The notes under the pieces were generated by a model. It made no database searches. It was not told where the DNA came from and was given only the letters and a program-made list of their open reading frames with translations. Shown here in pieces: positions 1-4,865 of a DNA stretch of 5,173 nucleotides (position 1 is the stretch's first letter; each line of letters begins with the position of its first letter). This DNA is from Chloroflexota bacterium (lineage in GTDB: Bacteria > Chloroflexota > Limnocylindria > Limnocylindrales > CSP1-4): assembly GCA_005880805.1 (NCBI GenBank), contig VBFZ01000158.1, positions 1 through 5,173 on the forward strand. Reading direction: 5' to 3'. The translations under genes and the position numbers were made by a program.

Positions 1-275
1 GGATGCTTGGCGCGTGCCGCAGCGAGCATGCCGCGTGATTGGTCGGCTCCGACGACGCGGCGCCCGGCTCCCGTCACGATGGCGAAATAGGGTCCCGTCC
101 CGCACGCAGCATCGAGGACTACTCCATCCGCGGGCGTCGCCTCGACGAGTCGCTCGACGAACCGTCGATGGACCGGGGTGACCGGGTCGTAGCCGGCGTC
201 GTAGTTCGGCGCGTCGTCCGAGTAGTCCTTCTCGACGGCGGCGCGTCGTTCCTCCAGCCAGGCGCTCCTATCCAT
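1..275 (-). CDS. Class I SAM-dependent methyltransferase, N-terminal part (runs off left edge)
   Basis: The first 91 codons of a leftward gene are present and open to the window edge. The protein begins MDRSAWLEER. It has an acidic, Tyr-rich stretch (residues 17-29, with YDAGYD following) typical of the N-terminal lid of small-molecule methyltransferases. Next comes SAM-binding motif I, VLDAACGTGPYF at residues 53-64, and the second strand VVGADQS, whose Asp78 would bind the SAM ribose. By family it transfers a methyl group from SAM in the cytosol; the substrate-recognition half is missing, so the substrate is unknown. The ATG at 275-273 overlaps the cyclase stop codon by 8 bases (ATGGATAG), and a GGGGGA stretch at 281-286 could serve as ribosome binding site. 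This suggests translational coupling to the cyclase. The methyltransferase class is secure, the specific function is not. Confidence 0.88.
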   Translation of the reverse strand, partial: MDRSAWLEERRAAVEKDYSDDAPNYDAGYDPVTPVHRRFVERLVEATPADGVVLDAACGTGPYFAIVTGAGRRVVGADQSRGMLAAARAKH

Positions 276-1116
276 CTCGATCCCCCGGCGACGTGGCGGC
301 GGGCGCGTTGGCCTCCGGCGACGGCCCGTGACCGACCTCCATCGCATATACGTCGATCGTGGCTTCGCGCCCGCGGACCTCGACCCTTCGGCGCTCAAGG
401 CGGGATCCATCGAAACCAGCGTGCTCGGCCGACGCGACCGACACCAGCAGCTCGCCGGCACGTGCGAGCGAGGCCAGTCGCGCGGTCGTATTGACTGCAT
501 CGCCCAGGGCCGTGAAATCCGAGATCTGCTCGCTCGAGCCGACCGTCCCCACGAACGCCACGCCCGTGTGCACACCGGCCCCGACGGGAATCGGCCCCCG
601 GTCGGATGCATCCGGTTCACTCACCGCCTCGAGGATGGTTCGACCGGCATCGATGCCCTTCGCGGCGTGATCCAATCCCGAGTACGAGGGGATGAACAGG
701 CCGATCGCTTCGTCACCGACAAACTTGTCGACGATCCCGTCGTGCTCCGTGATCGCGGCGGCCGCGATCCGGTAGAACGAGTTGAGAAGCGCGGTGAAGC
801 CGGCCGAGCCGAGTCGCTCGCCGAGTCCGGTCGAGCCGCGAATGTCCGCGAACAGCAGGGACAGCTCCACCTCTGCGCCGCCCACGCCTCGCTTCGTGAG
901 GGCTTGCATGCAGTTCTTGCACAGTTGCGGATTGCGCTCCCACGGCCCGAACCATGGACGAAGGACCAATCCACCAACGCCCCCGAACGGCGCATGGCAG
1001 AGCTTGCAGCGAGGCGCGGACGGGAGGTGCCGGAATCCCCGTCGCAGCGTGAGCATGCCTGGGTGGTCGCCGGTCAGGAGCGCCCGCCATTCGGCTTCCG
1101 GAGTCTCATACCCCAC
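268..1116 (-). CDS. Soluble class III adenylate/guanylate cyclase with N-terminal Cys4 motif
   Basis: A 282-residue cytosolic protein with no signal peptide or membrane segment. Residues 37-40 (CKLC) and 66-69 (CKNC) form a paired CxxC cluster likely to bind zinc. The catalytic domain spans about 84-260. It keeps both metal-binding aspartates, D91 (LLFADIRGST) and D135 (KFVGDE), the purine-selecting pair K131 and D206 (ALGDAVN), and the transition-state N209 and R213. The Lys/Asp pair is the adenylyl-cyclase type, so cAMP from ATP is the expected reaction; this is inference from family rules. Class III domains must dimerise to be active, and a single domain implies a homodimer. I chose the GTG start because an in-frame TAG lies only four codons upstream and the reading matches the expected N-terminal sequence before the Cys cluster. 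The last 20 residues look disordered. Its stop overlaps the next methyltransferase start. No partner effector (CRP-type regulator or cNMP domain) lies in the window. Confidence 0.93.
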   Translation of the reverse strand: MGYETPEAEWRALLTGDHPGMLTLRRGFRHLPSAPRCKLCHAPFGGVGGLVLRPWFGPWERNPQLCKNCMQALTKRGVGGAEVELSLLFADIRGSTGLGERLGSAGFTALLNSFYRIAAAAITEHDGIVDKFVGDEAIGLFIPSYSGLDHAAKGIDAGRTILEAVSEPDASDRGPIPVGAGVHTGVAFVGTVGSSEQISDFTALGDAVNTTARLASLARAGELLVSVASAEHAGFDGSRLERRRVEVRGREATIDVYAMEVGHGPSPEANAPAATSPGDRDG

Positions 1117-1122
1117 GTTCGG

Positions 1123-1154
1123 AGTCTAGTCGCGAACCTGACGCTTCATGTCAG
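1123..1154 (-). promoter_or_regulatory. Putative leaderless promoter of the cyclase gene
   Basis: Read on the minus strand, TAGACT (1128-1123) matches the TANNNT -10 pattern and is followed by exactly 6 bases before the GTG start at 1116. This places the expected transcription start at or next to the start codon. No Shine-Dalgarno sequence lies upstream of the GTG, as expected for a leaderless mRNA. A CTGACA (1154-1149) resembles a TTGACA -35 box, but the 20-base spacer is longer than the usual 16-18, so the -35 assignment is weak. Confidence 0.45.
1138..1154. repeat. Short inverted repeat in the cyclase/NIPSNAP divergent gap
   Basis: CTGAC (1138-1142) and GTCAG (1150-1154) are perfect complementary arms around a 7-base centre. 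They lie upstream of both divergent genes and overlap the possible cyclase -35 box. It could be an operator half-site pair, but a 5-bp arm is short enough to be chance. Confidence 0.3.
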
Positions 1155-1185
1155 CCCGACCCGCCACACTCCCGGCAAACATGTC

Positions 1186-1190
1186 GGAGG
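1186..1190 (+). promoter_or_regulatory. Ribosome binding site deciding the NIPSNAP-like start
   Basis: GGAGG ends directly against a GTG at 1191 but sits 6 bases before the ATG at 1197. The proper spacing favours the ATG, removing the first two residues of the longest reading frame. Confidence 0.8.
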
Positions 1191-1196
1191 GTGCCC

Positions 1197-1613
1197 ATGA
1201 TCACTGAGCTGCGCCGCTACCGGATCAAGCCGGGTCGCATGGAATCCTGGCTCTCGTTCTTCGCTGAAGCTGCGCGGGAACAGGTCGGCCATGGGATCAG
1301 GATGGAGTACGCCGGTGTCGACGCCGAGACCGACACCTTCGTCTGGCTCCGGAGCTTCGCCGACGAGCCGGATCGCAAGGCCCTGAAGGACGCGGTCTAC
1401 GGATCGGAGTGGTGGAACGAGCGTGAAGACGCCGCGATGTCTCACGTCATCGAATACGACGTGACCTTTCTCGACGCCGCGCTGATCCGGGATGGTGGGC
1501 AGGTCGTGCGCACCTCGTGGCCGGCCGCCGGTGATCGTGCCGGCTCGACCGGCGACAGCCCGCCGGACGGCTGGACCAGCTCGACGCGTCGGACGTACGT
1601 GCCCGAGCGCTGA
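1197..1613 (+). CDS. NIPSNAP-like small alpha/beta-barrel protein
   Basis: A 138-residue protein. Residues 1-97 show the NIPSNAP/dimeric alpha-beta barrel layout: a first strand ITELRRYRIKPGRM, a helix with FFAEAAREQV, a second strand, the TFVWLRSFAD strand (about 47-56), a helix with EWWNERED near 71-78, and a final strand HVIEYDVTFLD. Small bacterial members of this fold are usually homodimers. Few have an assigned reaction, and I cannot name a substrate. The segment after about residue 100 (rich in Gly, Ser, Pro, Arg) goes beyond the normal end of the domain and looks disordered. It is divergent from the cyclase and convergent with the mini-protein gene, so it is probably monocistronic. 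Family assignment is from motif pattern by eye; the related antibiotic-monooxygenase (ABM) or EthD-type folds are the alternatives. Confidence 0.82.
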   Translation: MITELRRYRIKPGRMESWLSFFAEAAREQVGHGIRMEYAGVDAETDTFVWLRSFADEPDRKALKDAVYGSEWWNEREDAAMSHVIEYDVTFLDAALIRDGGQVVRTSWPAAGDRAGSTGDSPPDGWTSSTRRTYVPER

Positions 1614-1636
1614 CGGACGTTCAGCGCCGCTACCCC

Positions 1637-1840
1637 TCAGTGAGAACGACGGCGGTGGCCCAGGTGCCAGTACTGACAATAGCGGCAGTGGTATGGAGCC
1701 AGCGACCCCGTTGAGTGGCGGCCATGTCGAACCAGGGACTGGGCTTCGCGGCGGTTCAGGAAGCGAGCCTTCGATGTGCAGCCCCGCTCGATCGGCGGCA
1801 GCTCCCGGTTGATGAACTGGCGGTAGTCGGCAGAGAGCAT
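1637..1840 (-). CDS. 67-residue CxxC/HxxH mini-protein, probable zinc binder
   Basis: A small basic protein beginning MLSADYRQFI. Cys21 is followed by a basic segment with NRREAQ (29-34), then HCRYCQYWHLGH at 51-62, giving Cys52, Cys55, His59 and His62 in C-x2-C-x3-H-x2-H spacing. The order (early Cys, a basic segment with a Glu-Ala step, then Y-x-C-x2-C-x2-W-H-L) resembles small zinc-ribbon-like hypothetical proteins common in high-GC bacteria and phages, none of which has a function I can name. The frame is open upstream to 1969, but the longer version would run into the DUF1801 gene and lacks plausible sequence. The ATG at 1840 is chosen because it begins the conserved part and lies 40 bases after the DUF1801 stop. 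The only Shine-Dalgarno-like sequence is a weak GGCGAG. Nucleic-acid binding is a guess from charge and the zinc-ligand pattern. Confidence 0.68.
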   Translation of the reverse strand: MLSADYRQFINRELPPIERGCTSKARFLNRREAQSLVRHGRHSTGSLAPYHCRYCQYWHLGHRRRSH

Positions 1841-1862
1841 GTCGCGATGCTCGCCGAGCCGT

Positions 1863-1881
1863 GTGACACCTCTGTTGTCAC
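1863..1881. repeat. Perfect 6-bp inverted repeat between DUF1801 and mini-protein genes
   Basis: GTGACA (1863-1868) and TGTCAC (1876-1881) pair around a 7-base loop. The right arm touches the DUF1801 stop codon (1883-1881). As RNA on the minus strand it would make a short hairpin with no following U-tract, so it is not a classic intrinsic terminator. It may instead be an operator, a transcript-end stabiliser, or chance. Confidence 0.4.
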
Positions 1882-2312
1882 TACCCGGAATCGAGGTCGA
1901 GCAGGCGGCCCAGGCGTTCGGCGGGGGACAGGAGCGCAACTGCCAGACCTTCTCGCACCAGCGTCTCAAGCCTCGAGTCGGGGATGGCGTTTCGCTCGCG
2001 GAGCGTCACCCAGCGAACCTTTCGCGTGACTCCCGCGCCCTCAAGGATCCGGTCCTCGTCCCGCATCAGCGTGCCGTACTCGAAGCCCAGGTGCACGTGC
2101 ACAGGTTCGGGCGCGACGTAGCAGAAGTACGTCGAGCGGCCCCGTTCGCGTGGCACGTCGTAGCCCAGAAGGCGCCAGCCCGGCCGCACCCGCTCGACGA
2201 CGTCAGGTACGACTCGGCGAACTACGGCGCGGAGGTCGTTTGCGATGTCGCGCATCGTCGCCGGATAGTCGGAAAGGAACGCCTCCGGCGGGATCGCCCC
2301 CACGCGCTTCAT
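1881..2312 (-). CDS. DUF1801 family protein
   Basis: A 143-residue cytosolic protein. The N-terminal helix carries the FLSDYPATMRDIANDLRAVVRRVVP pattern in residues 12-36. Next come the diagnostic VRPGWRLLGYDV (42-53), a strand with YFCYVAP (62-68), HVHLGFEYG (72-80) and LEGAG (90-94), then VRWVTLRE. These motifs fit the DUF1801/YdhG-like family (frataxin-like alpha/beta fold); no enzymatic function is established for this branch. The last 30 residues form a Leu-rich helix. The ATG at 2312 has no good ribosome binding site, and the alternative ATG (Met20) would remove the first helix. It is divergent from the alditol oxidase gene with a 54-base gap, and probably shares a transcript with the mini-protein downstream. 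Confidence 0.83.
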   Translation of the reverse strand: MKRVGAIPPEAFLSDYPATMRDIANDLRAVVRRVVPDVVERVRPGWRLLGYDVPRERGRSTYFCYVAPEPVHVHLGFEYGTLMRDEDRILEGAGVTRKVRWVTLRERNAIPDSRLETLVREGLAVALLSPAERLGRLLDLDSG

Positions 2313-2314
2313 CG

Positions 2315-2352
2315 CACGTCATGATTGCCGGAGTAGGTGCAAGGACACGTCA
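2315..2352. repeat. Direct repeat CACGTCA in DUF1801/oxidase divergent gap
   Basis: CACGTCA occurs at 2315-2321 and again at 2346-2352. The copies are 31 bases apart, close to three helical turns, inside the 54-base gap between divergent genes. That phasing would put both copies on one face of the DNA, as for a cooperative regulator. Seven-base copies are short and no cognate regulator is visible. I see no convincing -10 or -35 boxes in this gap. Confidence 0.3.
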
Positions 2353-2359
2353 GGAAAGG
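2352..2359 (+). promoter_or_regulatory. Ribosome binding site deciding the oxidase start
   Basis: AGGAAAGG lies 7 bases before the ATG at 2367. This favours that start over the ATG at 2337, which would add ten residues encoded by the ribosome binding region itself. Confidence 0.8.
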
Positions 2360-2366
2360 CACGGCC

Positions 2367-3635
2367 ATGGTTTCGACGGCGCTGACCAACTGGGCCGGCA
2401 ATCACACCTACCGCGCGGCGCGGCTGCACGAACCCGACTCGCTTGGCCGTCTCCAGGAGATCGTGCGCACGAGCGAGGTCGTGAAGGTTCTCGGCTCGCG
2501 GCATTCCTTCAACGACATCGCCGACACGGCGGGCGACCAGGTCTCTCTGGCCCGGATGCCGCGGGTTATCGACATCGACACGGGGCGGAGAGCGGTCACG
2601 ATCGACGGTGCCCTGCGGTACGGCGACCTCTGCGGCGTCCTCGAGTCGGCCGGGTTCGCGCTCCACAACCTCGCGTCACTGCCGCATATCTCGGTCGCCG
2701 GTGCGTGCGCCACGGCAACGCACGGCTCCGGGGACCGGAGCGGCAACCTGGCGACCGCAGTTTCAGGTCTGGAGGTGGTCGGCGCGGACGGCGAGATTCG
2801 GGAGTTCGTTCGAGGGGACAGAGGTGAGTTCGAGGGGATCGTGGTGGGGCTCGGGGCGATCGGCGTCGTCACACGCCTCACGCTCGACCTCGAGCCCACG
2901 TACCAGGTCCGCCAGGACATCTACGAACGCCTGCCGCTGGCCGACGCTGCCGAGAACTTCGACGCCATCACGTCGAGCGCGGACAGCGTGAGCCTGTTCA
3001 CCAGCTGGCGGGCGCAGACCGTCGATCAGGTCTGGTTGAAGCGCAGGGTCACGCCCGGCGACGCGTTCGAGCCCCCGCCCACATTTTTTGGGGCGAGGCT
3101 GACAACAACACGACGGCATCCGATCCCGGACATCACCGCCGAGGCCGTGACCGAGCAGCTCGGACTTCCCGGACCCTGGCACGAGCGCATCCCGCACTTC
3201 CGGATGGACCAGACGCCGAGCAGCGGAGACGAGCTCCAGAGCGAGTACCTGGTCCCTCGGCAGGAGGCGGTCGACGCCCTGCTCGCGCTTGACCGATTCG
3301 CCGACCGGATCGCGCCGCTCGTGCAGATCACGGAGGTCCGAACGATCGCGGGCGACGACTTGTGGATGAGCACGGCATTCGGCCGCGACTCGGTCGCGAT
3401 CCATTTCACCTGGAAGCCGGACTGGCCCGCGGTTCGCGCCGTGCTCCCGGCAATCGAGGCGGCGCTCCGGCCGTTCGAACCGCGTCCGCACTGGGGGAAG
3501 CTGTTCACGATGCCGTCCGACGAGCTTCGGTCCCGTTACGCGAAACTGCCCGATTTCGTCGCGCTGGTGGCCCGCCTCGATCCCGGACGGAAGTTCCGGA
3601 ACGCCTACCTGGACCTACTGCTGACCGGAGCCTGA
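2367..3635 (+). CDS. aldO: FAD-dependent alditol (xylitol/sorbitol) oxidase
   Basis: A 422-residue flavoprotein of the VAO/PCMH superfamily. By family it oxidises a terminal alcohol of polyols such as xylitol or sorbitol to the aldose, reducing O2 to H2O2. The start NWAGN (8-12), the FAD-domain motif VLGSRHSFN with His46 at the covalent-flavin position, the LPHISVAG loop (105-112) and the THGSG turn (118-122) closely match Streptomyces AldO as I remember it. The C-terminal substrate domain keeps PGPWHER (268-274), Glu323 and Arg325 (TEVRT), His346 and Thr348 (HFTW) and Lys378 (HWGK), the counterparts of the AldO active-site residues with a constant offset. Length equals the family's (about 420). 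No signal peptide is present, so it is cytosolic. It stands alone: no sugar transporter, kinase or catalase is adjacent. Related L-gulonolactone/arabinonolactone oxidases are the alternative, but the AldO-specific motifs argue against them. Confidence 0.93.
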   Translation: MVSTALTNWAGNHTYRAARLHEPDSLGRLQEIVRTSEVVKVLGSRHSFNDIADTAGDQVSLARMPRVIDIDTGRRAVTIDGALRYGDLCGVLESAGFALHNLASLPHISVAGACATATHGSGDRSGNLATAVSGLEVVGADGEIREFVRGDRGEFEGIVVGLGAIGVVTRLTLDLEPTYQVRQDIYERLPLADAAENFDAITSSADSVSLFTSWRAQTVDQVWLKRRVTPGDAFEPPPTFFGARLTTTRRHPIPDITAEAVTEQLGLPGPWHERIPHFRMDQTPSSGDELQSEYLVPRQEAVDALLALDRFADRIAPLVQITEVRTIAGDDLWMSTAFGRDSVAIHFTWKPDWPAVRAVLPAIEAALRPFEPRPHWGKLFTMPSDELRSRYAKLPDFVALVARLDPGRKFRNAYLDLLLTGA

Positions 3636-3641
3636 GAACGG

Positions 3642-4010
3642 CTAACGGCTGATCACGAGGACCGCGAGCAGCGCCACTGCGGCGACGAGCACGACGACCG
3701 TCCACAGCAGCGTTCGCAGGCGGGCGTTCGCCTGGTCGACCGAAGCCTTGATTTCGGCGAGTTGTCCGGCGATCCCCGGCTCAACAGACCCGGCTGGCGC
3801 CCGGGCGGCAGCCGCGGCTTCCGCATCACCCAGCCCGATTCGTGCGAGATGCTTCTCGAGGCGTGGGTCGGCAGGCTCGTGGACGACGCCGCGAGCAGCT
3901 TCGGAGAGGTCACCGAAGGGCTGCTCCGGCTTGGCCGACCTTTCGGTGGCCGGCGCTTCCGGCTCATCGACGTCCGGCAGCGCAAGCTGGCCACGTTCCT
4001 GCTCAGACAT
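3642..4010 (-). CDS. Small C-terminally anchored single-pass membrane protein
   Basis: A 122-residue protein of no family I recognise. Residues 1-50 are acidic and Pro/Glu-rich, likely disordered. Residues 50-70 (LEKHLARIGL then an Ala run) and 80-100 (GQLAEIKASVDQANARLRT) are predicted helices; the second has a heptad-like pattern, so a short coiled coil is possible. Residues 101-120 (LLWTVVVLVA AVALLAVLVI) are a clear transmembrane helix, followed only by Ser-Arg and the stop. There is no N-terminal signal, so the bulk should face the cytoplasm with the tail in the membrane. An AGGAG at 4016-4020, 5 bases before the ATG, supports the start. It is convergent with the oxidase (6 bases between stop codons) and divergent from the second methyltransferase. 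A scaffold or stress-linked role is possible, but nothing in the sequence shows one. Confidence 0.78.
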   Translation of the reverse strand: MSEQERGQLALPDVDEPEAPATERSAKPEQPFGDLSEAARGVVHEPADPRLEKHLARIGLGDAEAAAAARAPAGSVEPGIAGQLAEIKASVDQANARLRTLLWTVVVLVAAVALLAVLVISR

Positions 4011-4015
4011 CTCGG

Positions 4016-4020
4016 CTCCT
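4016..4020 (-). promoter_or_regulatory. Ribosome binding site of the tail-anchored protein gene
   Basis: On the minus strand AGGAG stands 5 bases before the ATG at 4010, confirming the gene's direction. The rest of the 100-base divergent gap to the methyltransferase shows no clear promoter boxes. Confidence 0.75.
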
Positions 4021-4110
4021 CGACCCTCTCGACGCGACCGCGCTCAAACCGGCGCACAGGCGCCTCTCTGGACGCTCCCGGCGCTGACGCCGCGCTGCGA
4101 GAATGTTTGC

Positions 4111-4848
4111 ACGGACGGCAAGGAGCCTTACTACCGTCGCGACCTGGCGCGCGTGCATCACCTCGGTTTCGCGTTCCACGCGAACGAATGCGCGCCGGGA
4201 ATCCTGCGCCTGCTCGAGCCGGTTCTCGAGCGGCAAGGGCTGGTCGTCGAGCTGGGCTGCGGGAGCGGCCTCCTGACACGGCACCTCGTCGATGCCGGAC
4301 ACCGCGTCATCGCCACCGACGCATCGCCGGCGATGATCGAGCTCGCCCGCGAGCTGGTCCCTGATGCCGAGGAAATCCGGGAGCTGGCGCTGCCGGACGA
4401 TGCGATCCCGGACGCCGACGCGATCGTGTCGGTCGGCCATGTCCTCAACTACCTGCCCGACGAGCCCTCGATCGAACGGGCACTCCGTGCGATCGCGGCC
4501 GCCCTGCGTCCCGGAGGGATCATGGCCATCGACCTCTGCGACTTCGAGTACGGCAGGGCACGCCACGACGCGCCCAACCTCGGGAAGGTCACGGACGACT
4601 GGGCCATCGTGACCAGCTTCGCGACGCCATCGCCCGACCGGTTCGTCCGGGAGATGGCGATCTTCAGCCGAAACGACGACGGCTCCTGGCGGCGTGACGA
4701 CGAACGGCACGACAATGTCCTCATCGACGTCGCGGGGGTCCCGGCCCTGCTCCGCGAGCATGGCGTGGACGCGACGATCGGCTCGGCCTTCGGCGCCGAG
4801 CACCTCCCCGACGGCCTCCGAACAGTTGTCGGACGCAAGTCGGTCTGA
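4111..4848 (+). CDS. Class I SAM-dependent methyltransferase (start uncertain)
   Basis: About 245 residues counted from the ACG at 4111. The N-terminus EPYYRRDLARVHHLGFAFHA (5-24) is a helical lid. Motif I is VVELGCGSGLLTRHL (45-59), Asp70 in VIATDASPAM would bind the SAM ribose, and VSVGHVLNYLPD (106-117) and LRPGGIMAIDL (132-142) are motifs equivalent to IV and V. A complete Rossmann methyltransferase follows, ending LRTVVGRKSV, so the gene looks functional. The substrate is unknown; DUF-type small-molecule methyltransferases are the nearest kind. No ATG, GTG or TTG lies in frame between the lid and the divergent neighbour's start. Options are CTG 4084, the ACG at 4111 (possibly a mutated ATG), or GTG 4153, which would delete part of the lid. 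The frame stays open to ATG 3748, but that stretch is antisense to the tail-anchored gene. The cupin gene follows after 17 bases, so the two are likely co-transcribed. Confidence 0.85.
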   Translation, partial: TDGKEPYYRRDLARVHHLGFAFHANECAPGILRLLEPVLERQGLVVELGCGSGLLTRHLVDAGHRVIATDASPAMIELARELVPDAEEIRELALPDDAIPDADAIVSVGHVLNYLPDEPSIERALRAIAAALRPGGIMAIDLCDFEYGRARHDAPNLGKVTDDWAIVTSFATPSPDRFVREMAIFSRNDDGSWRRDDERHDNVLIDVAGVPALLREHGVDATIGSAFGAEHLPDGLRTVVGRKSV

Positions 4849-4853
4849 TCTCC

Positions 4854-4859
4854 AGGAGG
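4854..4859 (+). promoter_or_regulatory. Strong ribosome binding site of the cupin gene
   Basis: AGGAGG sits 6 bases before the ATG at 4866. A second ATG at 4861, one base from the site, is too close and opens a different frame that lacks the cupin sequence. Confidence 0.85.
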
Positions 4860-4865
4860 AATGAG

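Noticed and set aside
328..1200. 290-codon rightward reading frame opposite the cyclase
   Set aside because: It is the antisense shadow of a gene with a full set of cyclase catalytic motifs. Its translation is Arg-rich with no recognisable domain, as expected in GC-rich DNA.
1614..1636. Intrinsic terminator between the convergent NIPSNAP and mini-protein genes
   Set aside because: GC-rich but without a stable hairpin of useful length or a T-tract on either strand.
1862..1881. CRP-type cAMP-receptor site suggested by TGTGA and TCAC
   Set aside because: The half-sites are 11 bases apart instead of the 6 required by TGTGA-N6-TCACA, so it does not fit despite the nearby cyclase.
1841..1969. Longer form of the mini-protein starting at 1969
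   Set aside because: It would overlap the end of the DUF1801 gene and adds sequence that looks like a shadow frame; ATG 1840 begins the plausible protein.
2763..3491. 242-codon leftward frame inside the alditol oxidase
   Set aside because: Shadow frame opposite an intact, motif-complete flavoprotein; no domain pattern of its own.
3636..3660. Terminator hairpin between the oxidase and the tail-anchored gene (ACGGCTAACGGCT)
   Set aside because: The two ACGGCT units are direct, not inverted, repeats and cannot pair; no T-tract follows.
3748..4110. N-terminal extension of the second methyltransferase from ATG 3748
   Set aside because: The stretch lies antisense to the tail-anchored protein gene, is Ala/Ser/Pro/Arg-rich and precedes the conserved lid by over 100 residues with no matching domain.
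4003..4803. 266-codon leftward frame opposite the second methyltransferase
   Set aside because: Antisense to a convincing SAM-binding fold; its composition is Arg/Asp/Val-rich shadow sequence.
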